Assembly: GCF_037893015.1 (NCBI RefSeq)
Contig: NC_133661.1
Location: forward strand, 221,172,299 to 221,236,298
DNA from: Macrotis lagotis
Lineage: Eukaryota; Chordata; Mammalia; Peramelemorphia; Peramelidae
Length of the DNA: 64,000 nucleotides
Direction: 5' to 3'
Shown here in pieces: positions 32,195 to 44,640 of this stretch (positions within the stretch are counted from its first letter, which is position 1; each line of letters opens with the position of its first letter). Made by a program: the position numbers and the translations under genes. Under the pieces are notes generated by a model. It saw nothing but the letters and a program-made list of their open reading frames with translations, was not told where the DNA came from and did not search any database.

Positions 32195-32352
32195 TATCCT
32201 ATTTCAATTGAATCCACATAGCTCTGGAGAAGAAAGTGAGGCTGGTGACTTTGCACAGTACCCTTTCACTTAAATCCAATTCAATTGCATGTCAAGGCAT
32301 GGTCCTCCCTGATATCATGGTCCTCTTCAAGAGCAAAGGACCAACAACAACA
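32195..32352 (+). repeat. SINE long-tail segment
   Basis: 'agctctggagaagaaagtga', 'ggctggtgactttgcacagt', 'tgatatcatggtcctcttca', 'agagcaaaggaccaacaaca'. This is the same long 3' tail found attached to a tRNA head at 36,440-36,745; the head is missing here. Confidence 0.6.
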
Positions 32353-33285
32353 TATTAAGTTCAGAACTCCTCTCAGTACAAGAAATGTGAAGTTAAATAT
32401 TGCATGCAATTAATTGCTTTTTTTAATCCATGTCTATTAGTTTTACTATTCTGTTATTATAAACAACCTCATTACTTAATACTGGCCCAGTAAAATGTGA
32501 AATTTCTAGAAAATTTTCTTGAATTATTTCTAATTACTTTATATCTTATAGAAAAAATTCATTCCCTGTATCAGTTGCAATGAGTTGGTTTTCCTCCTGA
32601 CATGTATGGCAAAAATTACTTCCCTTTGAAAAAAGTGCAGATTCATTAGCACCAAGAGTATCAGGGTTGGATAGGAATTGAAAGATCATCTAGTCTAGAG
32701 ATCATAACCTTTATAGTGTTATGAAACCACTTTGACCCAGTGGTGAAGTCTATGTACCCTTATTCAGATTAATGTTTTTTAAATGCATGACGTAAAATGC
32801 ATAGGATTACAAAGAAAACCAATTAAGAATCTCTGATCTAGTCTAATTCCTTTACTCTCATTTTACAAAGACTAATTTGCTCAAGGTCATTCAAGGTTGT
32901 ATAATTATTGTATTCATGCAAATTGAGTCATTAATGCTTTTCTCCAGATAGTAAAGACAGTTCAGTCAAAGATTCCTAACATTGATTGTAAACTCTGCTT
33001 TTACTCAAAAATAAATTAAATTGACTTCTGAATAGTCCAGAGAATTCAGTATAAGCAAAAGAGAAAATTGTAAAAATTTGCAACTCAAGAGTGGAGAAAT
33101 AATTATAAAAGGAAATAATGGATAAATTCAGGTGGATTACAGGTAAATATGGTTTACTGTGATAGGAATTGATCTCTACAATTAAATTTATTTACTCTTG
33201 GTTCTACCTCTAAATGGTACCATTATATTTCCTTATTTCCAGTAAGGTATTTGAATATGATTGTAGAGAATAATAATAATATTAT
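32353..33285. other. Unrecognised interval
   Basis: AT-rich. Weak MIR-like words near 32,690-32,920 are too few to call. No coding signal. Confidence 0.3.
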
Positions 33286-33530
33286 TAATAACTAACCTTT
33301 ATGTAGCATTTTCTTCCTGTCAGGCATTACATTAGACACTTTATAATTATTATCTTATTTGAACCCCATACTAGCCCTGAGAAGTAAGAGTTATTACCCA
33401 CTTGAGGGATATTAAGGCTAAAGCAACTTGCCTAGGTCACATATGTAGTAAATATTTAAGGTCAGATTTGAGCTCAGTTCTTCCTAATTCTAAGTCCAGT
33501 TATTCTTATCCACTGTGCCACCTAGCTCCT
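33286..33530 (-). repeat. MIR/CORE-type SINE
   Basis: 'gcattacattagacacttta', 'ctagccctgagaagtaagag', 'agcaacttgcctaggtcaca', then 'gatttgagctcagttcttcc' and 'ccactgtgccacctagctcc' give a CORE-SINE in reverse. Confidence 0.75.
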
Positions 33531-34242
33531 GATTTTTTTTTGCTTTTTGTTATTTTTGTAGAAGAAATTTCATTTAGAGTTCTGTACAAATTCCATATCA
33601 TGGGTTCAGACAAAAAAAAATATACATATACAAAAAAACTGCATAACCACCACCAGTGATATTATTAATAATTGCATTCAATGCAATATTCAAGCTCTGT
33701 TTTCATGTTTTCTGTTTTCATTGTAACTTATGATTCTCAAATCCTACTGAGAAACTACATTCATATATATGATTGATTGTCTAATGTAGAACAAATTTCA
33801 CATGAAAAATCAGTAGAGATCCAAAAATATTACTACGATGATTTTCTAGGATGGAGATCACTTTCAATTGACTTTGGGGGTACCTGTTGAAAGTAGGCTA
33901 TAAGTACTGGGAAATTTATATTTAATCTGCATGATTAACATTTTCTCCATCACTTTCTTAAGTTCAAACAATTAATAAAATCACGTATCAAGCCCTGATT
34001 TATGATGTTTGCTGATTTCTGAGGTATAAATTCTCACACTTATAATTTATCCATGGGTTCATGTGAGCTGATTTGAGATGCTCCAGTATAGCTCTGTATT
34101 TGCCTGAGAAATGCCACAGTCAGTCTCCTGTTTACTGATATTATCTCTGAGTACCCTTAATACATAAGATATGACTACAGTATTTCCAAGTAGGTGAAAA
34201 ATGATTGATATTTAACACCTGATGAGTTTTAAAAAGAAAATT
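33531..34242. other. Unrecognised interval
   Basis: No open frame of note and no recognised repeat. Confidence 0.3.
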
Positions 34243-34640
34243 TTGGCAGAGTCAAGATGGTGGAATATAAGGAGTAATTTAGCTGAAAATTCCCAATATT
34301 TCCCTCTAAACATCATTAAAATATTGCTTCAAATTAAATTTTAAAACACATGGTCTACAAAAGGTTGAACTAAGACATCTTTTTCAACCCAAAACAACTT
34401 GGAAAGTTAGCAGGGAGGGTTGTGATATGGAAAAGCAGTCAGCCTAGAGTTCAGTAGTACTTGGAGGCAGCTGCAATAGTGGCTTAAGAACCCAACAGCA
34501 TAAATAAAGGATTCTGTTGCATTGTCCAAATGTATTTTCAGATCATAATTCCAGGACAAAGAGGAGTACTAGTGCTTGCAGCTACAGAGGAGTAGAGGTC
34601 ATAGGTCCAAGGAGGAGTAGAGTTCCTGTGATAAATATTT
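34243..34640 (+). mobile_element. L1 5'-UTR-like fragment
   Basis: 'ttggcagagtcaagatggtg' opens the fragment, the usual start of marsupial L1 5' UTRs (gcagag.caagatgg). No ORF1 follows. Confidence 0.5.
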
Positions 34641-34659
34641 AACAGTTTTCAAGGAGTTA

Positions 34660-35132
34660 CATTTGTTAATAGGGTCTCTAATGTATTAGAATTTCCCTTC
34701 TTCATGGGGAGCAGAACAATGGAGTTATACAACAACAAGCCAATTAAAAGGATTTCTGAAACTCAGGGCTGTTGCTTGACCTACCAGTGATCCTTTGGAA
34801 TCTGGAGATGTCTGTACCTGCCAAAAACCGCAGAACTAGTCTTGATCAACTCGAGGATAACCTTGAACAGAAGTTACAGACTGGAGATCTTACTCTAGAA
34901 TTTCTAAACATCCTGTGACTACATCCTATTTCCCCACCCACTCTATCACCCAACTCCATTCAAAAGCCTCTAAAAACTTTATTATCTTAATTCTTTTTGC
35001 CGTTTTTGAGCAACTCTAACTCTTCCTTCTCTGTTCCCTTGCAAGGTCTTCTCTCTCCTGCAAGCTTTTATTTTGTCTTAGACTCCATTTCATTTCATGT
35101 GCCAAAGGATCTGGGAGTCTTTTGTCAACAGT
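34660..35132 (+). repeat. Candidate solo LTR
   Basis: Starts near TGTTAATAGG and ends near TTTTGTCAACA. The 3' half has LTR-like order: a C-rich stretch, 'ttcttccttctctgttccct'-like pyrimidines and 'gcaagcttttattttgtctt' resembling an R/U5 boundary. The word TACAT flanks both ends at one base remove. No partner LTR or internal sequence is seen, so this is tentative. Confidence 0.4.
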
Positions 35133-35975
35133 ACATATTCTTTTAACCTGCTTCATATTCTAAATTAATAGAGAAGCTACAAATAAATAAAACAAAAAAA
35201 TAAAGAGAAGTTACATTCATCCGTGCCCTCTCCAAGCCACTGTCTTCTGCCTCCAATAGTTTCTGGAGTCAGGTCTAAGATGATATCACCGGCTTATTTA
35301 CTGTGTAGCAGTTCTTCAGTAAATTCAAACACAGGTATCAGTTCAAACTACCCATTTCAGTTATGGACCTTAATTATATGATAATCATTCTAAAGAGTTT
35401 CCAAAACTGGTAAGAATCAATGGATGAACATACTTGCAATCTTAATTTTCAATGAATTCAACTACATATCCTTCTTTTGTTCTATCTGCTACATCTTTAA
35501 AGTCAGACACAGGAATGGTAATTGGCTTGTTGCCACCAAAAATTTTGACACACTGCCACCCTCCCACGTCCTCACCTTCATTTCAAATGGCAATTCCATG
35601 GATATATTAATGACAAGTTGAACTATGAGCCCCAGAAAGTGATCTTTCAAATACTTGGATACCTGAATTTACAATCAGATGATCTTCCCCATCACCTAAT
35701 GCAGATTGGTACTTCAGATTCTATGAGCATCCTTCATCATCCAAAGCAGCATATTGGGAAACTCACCATTGCAGTTTCAAAAAATGCAGGAAAAATCTGA
35801 CCCAGGCAAGTTTATACAGAGATGTGGTATTAAAGATTTACAAGCAAGATAGGCCCTAAATAAAGCTTTGAAGTTTACAATACTTATTTTTAATGTCTCT
35901 ATTCTTATGTTACTTTGACTTTCACATGTCACTTTAATAGTGCCAGCTCCCTTAACCACTGGCTCAGTCACATTA
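35133..35975. other. Unrecognised interval
   Basis: A plus-strand stretch (35,424-35,800) has two consecutive open pieces of about 60 codons in different frames; neither has motifs I recognise. It could be a decayed retroelement or processed-gene remnant. Confidence 0.25.
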
Positions 35976-35976
35976 T

Positions 35977-35978
<2 letters not shown>

Positions 35979-36031
<53 letters not shown>
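35979..36031. repeat. (TC)n microsatellite
   Basis: About 26 TC units. The Arg-Glu repeat frames on the minus strand are artefacts of it. Confidence 0.95.
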
Positions 36032-36036
<5 letters not shown>

Positions 36037-36039
36037 CTT

Positions 36040-36420
36040 CTATCAAATCTTTTGTTAGAAATGGATCCAATAAATTCACATTTCATACAGTTGCATATAA
36101 ATGACTTATTGCATCTCAAAGAGTTCATGCTTATTGTGGTTATTTGCAGTAAAAGAAATGACAAAGTCTTAAATGCCCAAAGATCTCCTTTTGTAAATCA
36201 TACAAAGTAATCAACTAGTTCTTCTATATATATATGGCTTAGATTTTGTGAAAGAGGTTCCCACAAAGAAAGCAACCACAATTATTGCATGAATTACAGG
36301 AACATAATTTAACTGACAGGAAAAAAAAAAGATGAGGTTAATAGCTGACCAACGTGACTTTGATATGTTAATATTTTGATGGATCTGTGACCTCATCAAA
36401 GTAGTTATTCTCTTTAATTA
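36040..36420. other. Unrecognised interval
   Basis: AT-rich, with a short (TA)n at 36,223-36,235. Nothing else seen. Confidence 0.3.
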
Positions 36421-36439
36421 TAGAAATCAAAACCCACTC

Positions 36440-36745
36440 ATGCTTTGTGGTGTAGTGGATAGAGTATTGGCATTGGAGTCAGGAGGACTCCAGCCTCAGA
36501 CATCTGATACTTACTAGCTGTGTGACCTTGCCAAGTCATTTAACCCTGATTACTTCACATCCAGAGCCATCTCCAGTTGTCCTGATCCATATCTGGCCAA
36601 TGGACCCAGATGGCTCTGGAGGAGAAAGTGAGGCTGATGACTTAGCATAGCACCCCTCACTCAAATACAATTCATGTGCTTTCCATGGCATCACCTCCCT
36701 GATGTTGTGGTCTTCTTCGAAAAGGAAGGACAAATATTATTATGT
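36440..36745 (+). repeat. SINE with tRNA head and long 3' tail
   Basis: tRNA-like head ('tgtggtgtagtggatagagt', 'attggcattggagtcaggag', 'actagctgtgtgaccttgcc') joined to a long tail ('ccagagccatctccagttgt', 'cccagatggctctggaggag', 'gatgttgtggtcttcttcga') ending 'aaaaggaaggacaaatatta'. This is a different, longer subfamily from the common CCTTGCAAAAA SINE. Confidence 0.8.
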
Positions 36746-38090
36746 CCAGGTATCCACCCAAATTGTCAGTAGTGACCCTCAACTTCCCTCAATATTACAT
36801 GGATAACAATGGAACATATAAGCTGTATTTCAGTTATCCATCACCAAATGATTAGCCTATCTTGTTTTCCACTCATACATTTCTCTGATGGCATTACTTA
36901 AGTTACAACCAAACACAGTAAATAGTCATTTAATCAAAAAATACAATGTGAAAATAAAAGATCTCCCCTTTCCTCAGCTCGCTCATTCCACATTATATTA
37001 TACTACAAGTTAACACAATATTTAGTGGGGGCAAACATGTAAAGAGCAGCATGACCAGAGAACATGTATTGACAGGCAAATACATGAAGAAACACAGGAT
37101 AGAAGTCACTGGGGAACTAGGAAATCAGAAAAACACATCTCTGATACTAAAAGGCTGCTGATGTCTTCACATTGTGGTCTCTGAACATCTCCCATTTGTT
37201 CTTATATTTCCATTGCATAGCACAGTGTCTGGGAAGCAAAAGGCACTAAATATATATTTATTTATTCATATTTTCATTCTAGCTCTTTGTTTCCACCCAA
37301 AGTGTGTTGACTAGAATACTACCTAAGAATTGTCAAAGAAAAGCTAGTCAGAGTACTCCAGATTGAGAGAACTCTGTTCTTTTGACTGATTATGTCTGGA
37401 ATTAATCAAAATTGATGACCTTGGATAATTATCTTTTTTAGGATGAGAGAATTCCTTCTAACTCCTGATTAATTCCTGGTGCGAATCTTCTTATCTACAA
37501 TAAGATTTCAAGGACTCCAACAAAAACAAAAACAAAAACAAAAATATAAGAGCTTTGCAATGACTGTGAAGGCTCACAAAAAAAATTACTTTTGGTATGC
37601 AAATAAAATTGATCAGTAATTAAAAGTTAACAAATTAGTAAAATTCATTGCCATCTTCCTTCATGTTCCATTTTCCTGACCTATGGAATATCTGCTAGCA
37701 ACAAATAATTCCTTGGCTTTCCCTTTGTATTATAGACAATGTAAAATCTTGTTATTTCCATGCAAATGATTTTTACATGTACAGAAGACTTGTTCAAAGG
37801 GAGTCTTTTAGGGGACATTTTGTTCTTCTCCATCCAATGTTTTGTTATAGAGAATAAACAATAAGTGCAGTGGGTTGTCGTATACTTTACACTTTCTAGT
37901 TATTTGTATAATTATAAAAGTGAGGTTTGCTGTAGTGTTATTAGTAAAAGTTTGCCTATTTTCTTTTTCCTTCATAAACATTTTTAGATTGTTCTCATAA
38001 ATATTTTTGTAAAATAATAAAGACAGCCCATTGGAAGTTTGGAGCATTAACCTCCAGGTCTGACAATCTGATACCATGACAATCACATCA
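36746..38090. other. Mostly unrecognised
   Basis: 37,190-37,270 resembles an L2/MIR3-type tail ('cagtgtctgggaagcaaaag'). 37,519-37,545 is (CAAAAA)n. The rest is AT-rich with no coding signal. Confidence 0.3.
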
Positions 38091-38091
38091 A

Positions 38092-38332
38092 TTGAATTTG
38101 AGTGAGGGAGTGCTGTGCTAAATCACCAGCTCCTCCAGAGCCATCTGAGTCCAGTGACCATATGTGAATCAAGACAACTGGAGGTAGCTCTGGATACAAG
38201 GCAATCAGGGTTAAATGACCTGCCCTAGTTCACACAGCTAGTAAAAGTCAAATATCTGAGGCTAGATTTGAATTCCCGTGCTCTTGACTCCAAGGCCAGT
38301 GCTTTATCCACTGCACTACCTAGCTGCCCATT
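38092..38332 (-). repeat. SINE with tRNA head and long tail, reverse
   Basis: 'gagtgagggagtgctgtgct', 'ctccagagccatctgagtcc', 'gacaactggaggtagctctg', 'cctgccctagttcacacagc', 'ccactgcactacctagctgc': the same family as 36,440-36,745 on the other strand. Confidence 0.8.
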
Positions 38333-39000
38333 CTGTGCTGGTCTAAACTTTAAGTAACTACCTACTGGATCTTAGAAGAGATCAGTATCCAATTAATGAA
38401 AGAGAAACCACTATACAGCACCAATTCATGAATCAGTGAGCATTTTTTGTTGTTTTCTATTGTGTAAACCTTAAAAATTTAGGGTTAAAACAAAATAGCA
38501 AAAAATTTTTAAAAATCTCACTTAAGGTTTCAGTGCTGCATGTGAATTCCTTTAATAACATAATCTGATATTTAGAGATGCTTTTATATATTTTTGTAGC
38601 TAAAAATATATCAGCTTTCCAGGGAGGAACCTTTGCATACTTTATCAAGCTTCTCCTTGAGTGTTGAGTCAGTGGATACATGCTCAAAGTCTTTTTAGGT
38701 AGCTAAGAATGATAATGATCCTTAATTGACAAAGAATTCCTTTTGTATCAGGAATGAATTGAAGATGCTGAATGAAGAAATGAATCAGTGATGTTGGAAA
38801 AATTACTCTAATCTTGCAATTTATTTTGCACATTTAATTCATTTTAGCAACATATTTCTGTTGCTGTACAGAATTTATAATTATTTGCCAAATCCTCACC
38901 TGATGTATTCACCATTCCAATTTCCTAAGGATTTTCCTCTTGCTCTTGGCTTAATTTTCTATCCAAAGAATCACCTTTTGCATGTTTTTGGCAATGTGAT
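38333..39000. other. Unrecognised interval
   Basis: AT-rich sequence without coding or repeat signal that I can name. Confidence 0.3.
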
Positions 39001-39039
39001 GGGTTTCAGTTCAGTTTTATACATCTTCAGCATTGCCAG

Positions 39040-39205
39040 TCATCTTGACTTTGTCTTGCCACTGAACTTTGATGACACTGGAAGAGAGAGTGAGAATGAT
39101 GATTTTGTACAGTTCTGTATCACTGAAATCTAAATTAAGTGCAAATCAAGAAATCACTCCTGTGATATCTTTGGTCCTCTCTGGGAATGAAGACAAACAT
39201 GTGGG
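39040..39205 (+). repeat. SINE long-tail segment
   Basis: 'tcttgactttgtcttgccac', 'ttgatgacactggaagagag', 'gatgattttgtacagttctg', 'tgatatctttggtcctctct', 'gaatgaagacaaacatg'. Same tail family as 48,085 and 53,015. An open frame across it is spurious. Confidence 0.6.
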
Positions 39206-39716
39206 ACCAAGGAGATTCAAATGGCTTATCTTAAGAATTCAAACCTTGGTGTGATATTGATGCATTTGTTCTACTTTACTTGCTCTATTTGCTTAAGCAA
39301 GTTAATTATGAATGCCCCCTTAAAGGTTCCATTCTTGTCAGGAAAGAAGAGAAAGAGCAGAACCAACCAATATCTTTGTGAGATCCCCTACTATCCAAAT
39401 AGCATTGGAACTTCTAATAAATCCTAGAATCAACCCATCACTGGGAGTTGATTCCAGGACAGAACTTGGGGTTTGTTTATATCAGAATAACATTCTGTAG
39501 TTTGAGGGAATAAAGATCAGAACATCTCTATAGGATAGACAGGCCATCTGGTATTTGTACCATGTCTCAAAGATTTTGAGGATATAATAATGCCAACATT
39601 TCTTGAATATTTTACTGTATCTTCTATGAAGAAACTAGTGAATAATAATGACACCACTTGGAGGGTGTTAATTTATATAATTGTGACTATAGTTACAGCT
39701 ACAATCAAACACAAAC
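39206..39716. other. Unrecognised interval
   Basis: Nothing recognised. Confidence 0.3.
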
Positions 39717-39732
39717 AAGAATGATAATTTTT

Positions 39733-39892
39733 ATTTTGTTTTTGTTTTTGTTTTTTATGAGGCAAATGGGGTTAAGTGGCTTGCCCAAGACCACACAGCT
39801 AAGTAATTATTAAGTGTCTGAGGCCAGATTTGAACTCAGGTACTCCTGACTTCAGGGCCAGTGCTCTATCTACTGTGCCACCTAGCTGCCCC
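39733..39892 (-). repeat. tRNA-derived marsupial SINE
   Basis: Complete reverse copy with a perfect 16-base target duplication AAGAATGATAATTTTT (39,717-39,732 and 39,893-39,908). Confidence 0.95.
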
Positions 39893-40059
39893 AAGAATGA
39901 TAATTTTTAAAAGAAAATATCTCAATTCATGTCTCATTAGTTAAGAATTTCTAACAAATCAGACAATAAAATAAACATTTGTCTTTTTTTATGTAGAACA
40001 TTCCTAAAAACATGATTATCAAGAATTATATTTATTTAATATAGGCTATATACCTGTAC

Positions 40060-41700
40060 AATCATGTTATACATATTTAATATTAGTCATGATGTAAAAG
40101 AAGCAGAACAAAAAAGGGGGAAACCATGAGAAGGAAAAAGCAAATTTAATAAGTGAAAATAGTATACTTTGATCTGCATTCAGATTCCATAGTTCTTTCT
40201 CTGGATGTGGATACATTTTCTATCACAAGTCTTTTAGAATTGCTTCTGATCACTGCATTTCTGAGAAGAGCTGAGTCGGTCGTAACTAATTGATCATTCC
40301 ATAATACTATTAAAGTGTACAATGTTTTCTCTGGTTCTGCTCACTTTAGCTCAAGTTAGTCTTTCAAAAATATGTCTGCTCTTCATTTCTTATAGAGTCA
40401 TAATATCCTTTTACATTTATATACCACAACTTGTATAGTCATTCCTCAAGTGATAGACATCTACTCAATTTCCAGTTCTTTGCCAGCAAAAGAAGAAATG
40501 CTAGAAATATTCTTGTACATGTGGGTCTTTCCCCTTTTTAGTGATCTCTTTGGGATTCAGACCTAATAGTGGTATTACTGTATTAAGGTATATGCACACT
40601 TTTATTGTGCTTTGAACATAATTCCAAATTGCTTTCCTGAATGGTTAGACCAGTCAACTATCAGTTCATTAGTGTTCCAGTTTTCCCACTTTTCTTCCAA
40701 CAAGAGATCATTTTCATTTTCTGTTATATTATCCAATTTGATAAGTCAGAGCTGTTTTATTTTACATTTCTCTTATTTATAGTGTGGGCATTTATAGCTT
40801 TCATTTCTTCATCTGAAAACTGCCTATTTATATAATTGACCATTCATCAATTGGGAATGACTTGTATTCTTATAAATTTGACTCAATTAATAATATATTT
40901 TAGAAATGAGATCTTTATCAGAAAAATTAGTTGTAAAAATTGTTTCCCAACTCATTGATTTGCTTTAATTCTTTATTGCATTGCTTTTGTTTGTGCAAAA
41001 ACCTTTCAATTTAACATAAACAAAAGTATCCATTTTGCATATCATAATGTTCTCAATCCCTTCTTGGTCATGAACCATTCTCTCCATAGACCTGACAGGC
41101 AAAAGATTCCTTGTTTTTCTAACTGGCTTATTTCCAATTGGTCTATTTTCTAATAGCCTTATTATTTCTAAATCATGTACCCATTTTAACCAAAGGTATG
41201 GGGTGTGAGATATTGGACTATATCTAGTTTCTGTCTGTTTTCCAGTTTTCTTAGAAACTCTTGTTAAATACTGCATTCTTATTATAGGAGCTACAGTCTT
41301 TGGGTTGATCAAACAGTACATTAGTATATTTATTTGTGATTATATCTTATGAACGAAAACTATTCTGCTGATTCATGTAAAAGTTTCATTGTTAATATAT
41401 AGAAATACTGTTGATTTATGAGGGTTTATTTTATATCCTACAGCTTCACTAAAGTTAACTCATTTAAGTAGTTTATTTTATAACCCATAACTTTGTGAAA
41501 GTTGTTAACTGTTTCAAGATGATTCTCAAGGATTCTCTAAATATACCATCAATATCATGGTCAAAGAGTGACAGATATTTTTTTTTCCTCATTGCCTACT
41601 CTAAGTCATGTATTTTCTTTTTCTTCTTTTATTGCCTAAACTAGCATTTCTATTATAATATTGACAAATAGTGATGATAATTGAGTCCCTTCTCTTTAGA
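40060..41700 (-). mobile_element. L1 3' portion
   Basis: 3' UTR ('ttctctggttctgctcactt'), ORF2 C-terminus ('tttgggattcagacctaata', the antisense of the DP.I..LGL.P block) and RT region up to about 41,700 ('ctagcatttctattataata'). 5'-truncated and full of stops. The longest minus-strand open piece is 41,321-40,965. Confidence 0.75.
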
Positions 41701-44390
41701 GATATCCTTTACATTTACCATCCCAGACTCTAATAGGCCTATCTATGTTATGGGGAAAATCTTTTAGATATTAATTCTATCTCACACCACACCATAGTGA
41801 TAAGGTCTTAAATAACTTCTAAGAGACTCTTTTAAATATCTTAGGACATTACTATATTATCTTTCTGGAATAATCAGCACTAAGGGGAACAGGAGAAAGT
41901 GGAAAAGAATCAAAGATGTACAACAACAAAATGTACATTTCAGTCCCTCCAACCAAAGGAGGGAAAGAGAGAGAAAGCAATATTAATGAGAGGAAGAGAG
42001 AAAGACTATTAAGAACAAAGCCAGAAATCCTACTGAGACTCCCTGTAGAAGCATGAAGTCTCAGGTTTTAAAGTTTGGTTCATATGAAGGATTTTGTCAG
42101 CTCCTTGCAGTAAGTAGACAGTGATTTCCTGGGAGGAATGGACTATTACTAGATCTTAACTGACAAAATTAACTCAATTTTTTAATATTTATTGACACAC
42201 TAATGTATTGGGTAGTTTTTATGTATGCAATAACCAATTTAGTTTCATTTAGGAAGTTCTCCTGATCATTTAGAGTTTAGCAAACTTCCTCTAATGAATG
42301 TAAGGTTATTAAACTTTCATAATCACAAGACCCTGATGATTAATATTTGTTTGAAATTTCAGTCACCCACAGATTGATTCCTCCTATGGTTCCCCTCTCA
42401 CATTTCCCTCTGAGTCTACCTAGTAACAATAATCAATTATAAAGGTAGCCACCTGGATCTCTGTGTTCTTAATATCTGCTCCCAGGACACCCATCCCTCA
42501 GAGTATCCTCTGTTATATTATTAGTTATTATAAGCTAGTATTATACAACTTTTTTTAAAAATTGGAGAACCACCACTAAACCAGGTAAAATGTCATTTTT
42601 CAGGATCCAAATTTTCCTAGCTAGTTCCCATTGGGTGAGCAGAAGAATCAGGATATGGAGCTTGGAAGGTAGGCCTCAATAATTGGTAGTATTACAACCT
42701 GCTCACATTTGGAAGACTTTTAGGACATTAACACCCAAGAGTGGTAGGTAGTCTTAATCTTGAATTTATTTTTTCTCTGTATTATTCATAAAATTAAATC
42801 TTTTCAGGTACTTACTTTGCATTAGTTATTTCCTTATAGATTTTGCCCATTGGTTCTTTTTTCTTTAGGTGTTTACATTTCTATAAGCAAAATATTATGC
42901 CATGATAGAAATTTTCCAGTTCATTATTGTATAATCATTATTGACCTTTGTCTTCTTCTTGATCTTTTTTTTCCAAACTTGCCTCAAGCTCTCTTTCCAC
43001 TCTTCTGGATTTCAATTGCTTTCACGAACTCTAAGTCTCCTCTTGAGACAAAATGAGTGATCTAAACAACAAATTCCTGATTGCATGAAAAGTCCCCATC
43101 TCCATTTATAGAATGTTTCTCTTTTCTCATAGTAAAATTTCCATCTCTAAAACAAGGTTTCTCCTTCCCTTCTTTTTCAACTTCTCCTTTTGTCCTCACA
43201 TTTTCCTGTATGCTCTCTTCATCCTATTTTTTCTATTGTTATTCCCACCCCCTTTAATGTGCTCTTCTTTTCTGGAATTTATCCCATAAAAATAAAAAAA
43301 GATTTACCCATAAATAGGAGTTTATGAGATCTTGTTCATGATGTTCTGGGCCTATGTTTCCATCAAGTTTTACTTGACTTCTCCTTTCATATCAGTGGCC
43401 AGGCTAGGCTATATGAAAATCCCCATTATGACTAAGGCAAACTTGACCCCTAAGGATATTACTAGACCCCGAAGAATTTAGCGCTCTTGTTGAGAATTCT
43501 TACTTCAAGGACTTATGCCCATACTTTATACGAAACATTCCTATATTCTGTTCCCTGATCCTCTCTTTCCAAGGAGAAACCTGCCCTAGTAGCAGACTCT
43601 AGGAAAACCCATAGCATTAAGAGATCTGGTCACTGACAGTAGACACTAGATTAATTTTGTCAAAGTTTTCTCCTAGGTGAGAAAAGTCATTTCTTACAGA
43701 TGAACCATAAAATCTTTTACCTGTTGCAATGACAGGGGCATGAAGGTATTATAAAATGATTAAATTCTCTATTGCACTTGAGATTTTCTCTTCTGAGGGA
43801 AAGGTCAAGAAAGGGACTATCAGGATAATTAGGTTGGAATACATTTTAAGTATGCCAATGGACTTGAACTACAAAGTTATATCAACTACAGTTAGAAGAA
43901 AAGGATTTCAATCATCACAATTCCTTCCGTTGATTTGATAGGCTGCTCAGTCAAACCTGCTCAACTGCACTAGTCACATGTTTCTTTTTAACTGTTGGGC
44001 TGCAAACCCATAAATGGAAGTGGAAAGACCTGATTATTGTGGATGGTACCTCATATTCCCTCAGTGTGTAACCAATGTGATGGGAAGTCTGCAAGTAATT
44101 CAGTCAAAACGTACCTTAATGAGCTAATGCTAAACTGCTAATTCCTGGCATTAAAACTTTATACCACAATTATAGTTTAGAGGAAGAGCTATGACCTAGA
44201 AATAACATGTTCAAGATTTACTAAGGGTTTTCCTGGGGTATAGGATCAAAAAAGAAAGTGGCCCTAGTTGTCATTCATTAACTCAATTTTATATAACAAA
44301 CATAGGTTAAGCCTTCATGTTCATAGTGACATTGAACCAACCTTTTTGAAACTTCTGCCTTTCTTATAATGGGAGTGAATGGAACAGAGA
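41701..44390. other. Long unrecognised interval
   Basis: No tRNA-SINE or L1 words. Small open pieces exist, none over 70 codons and none with motifs. A plus-strand stretch at 43,330-43,480 reads for about 45 codons with membrane-like character, too little for a call. Confidence 0.3.
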
Positions 44391-44394
44391 AAGG

Positions 44395-44640
44395 AAGAAT
44401 TTATGAAGCCTAAGTCTACTACATACCAGGCACTATGCAAAAAGAAAATCTTTTTTTTTAACACTTTACAAATGTTATCTCATTTGTTTCTCACCAACCC
44501 TGGGAAATAGGTTCATGTTACAAATGAAGAAAGTGAGGCAAATAAAAATAACTTGCCTATGGTTATAAAGCTTAGGTTGGATTTGAACTCAGGTCCCTCT
44601 GAATTCAGGTCCAGTGTGTTCACACTGAGCTTTTCCTTTC
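44395..44640 (-). repeat. MIR/CORE-type SINE, old
   Basis: 'taccaggcactatgcaaaaa', 'aatgttatctcatttgtttc', 'ataacttgcctatggttata', 'ggatttgaactcaggtccct'. CORE-SINE order in reverse; the head end has decayed. Confidence 0.65.

Noticed and set aside
35777..36164. Minus-strand Arg-Glu repeat open frames
   Set aside because: Translation of a (TC)n microsatellite; no flanking coding signal.
38861..39133. 90-codon plus-strand open frame
   Set aside because: Its 3' half is a SINE tail; no splice sites or motifs.
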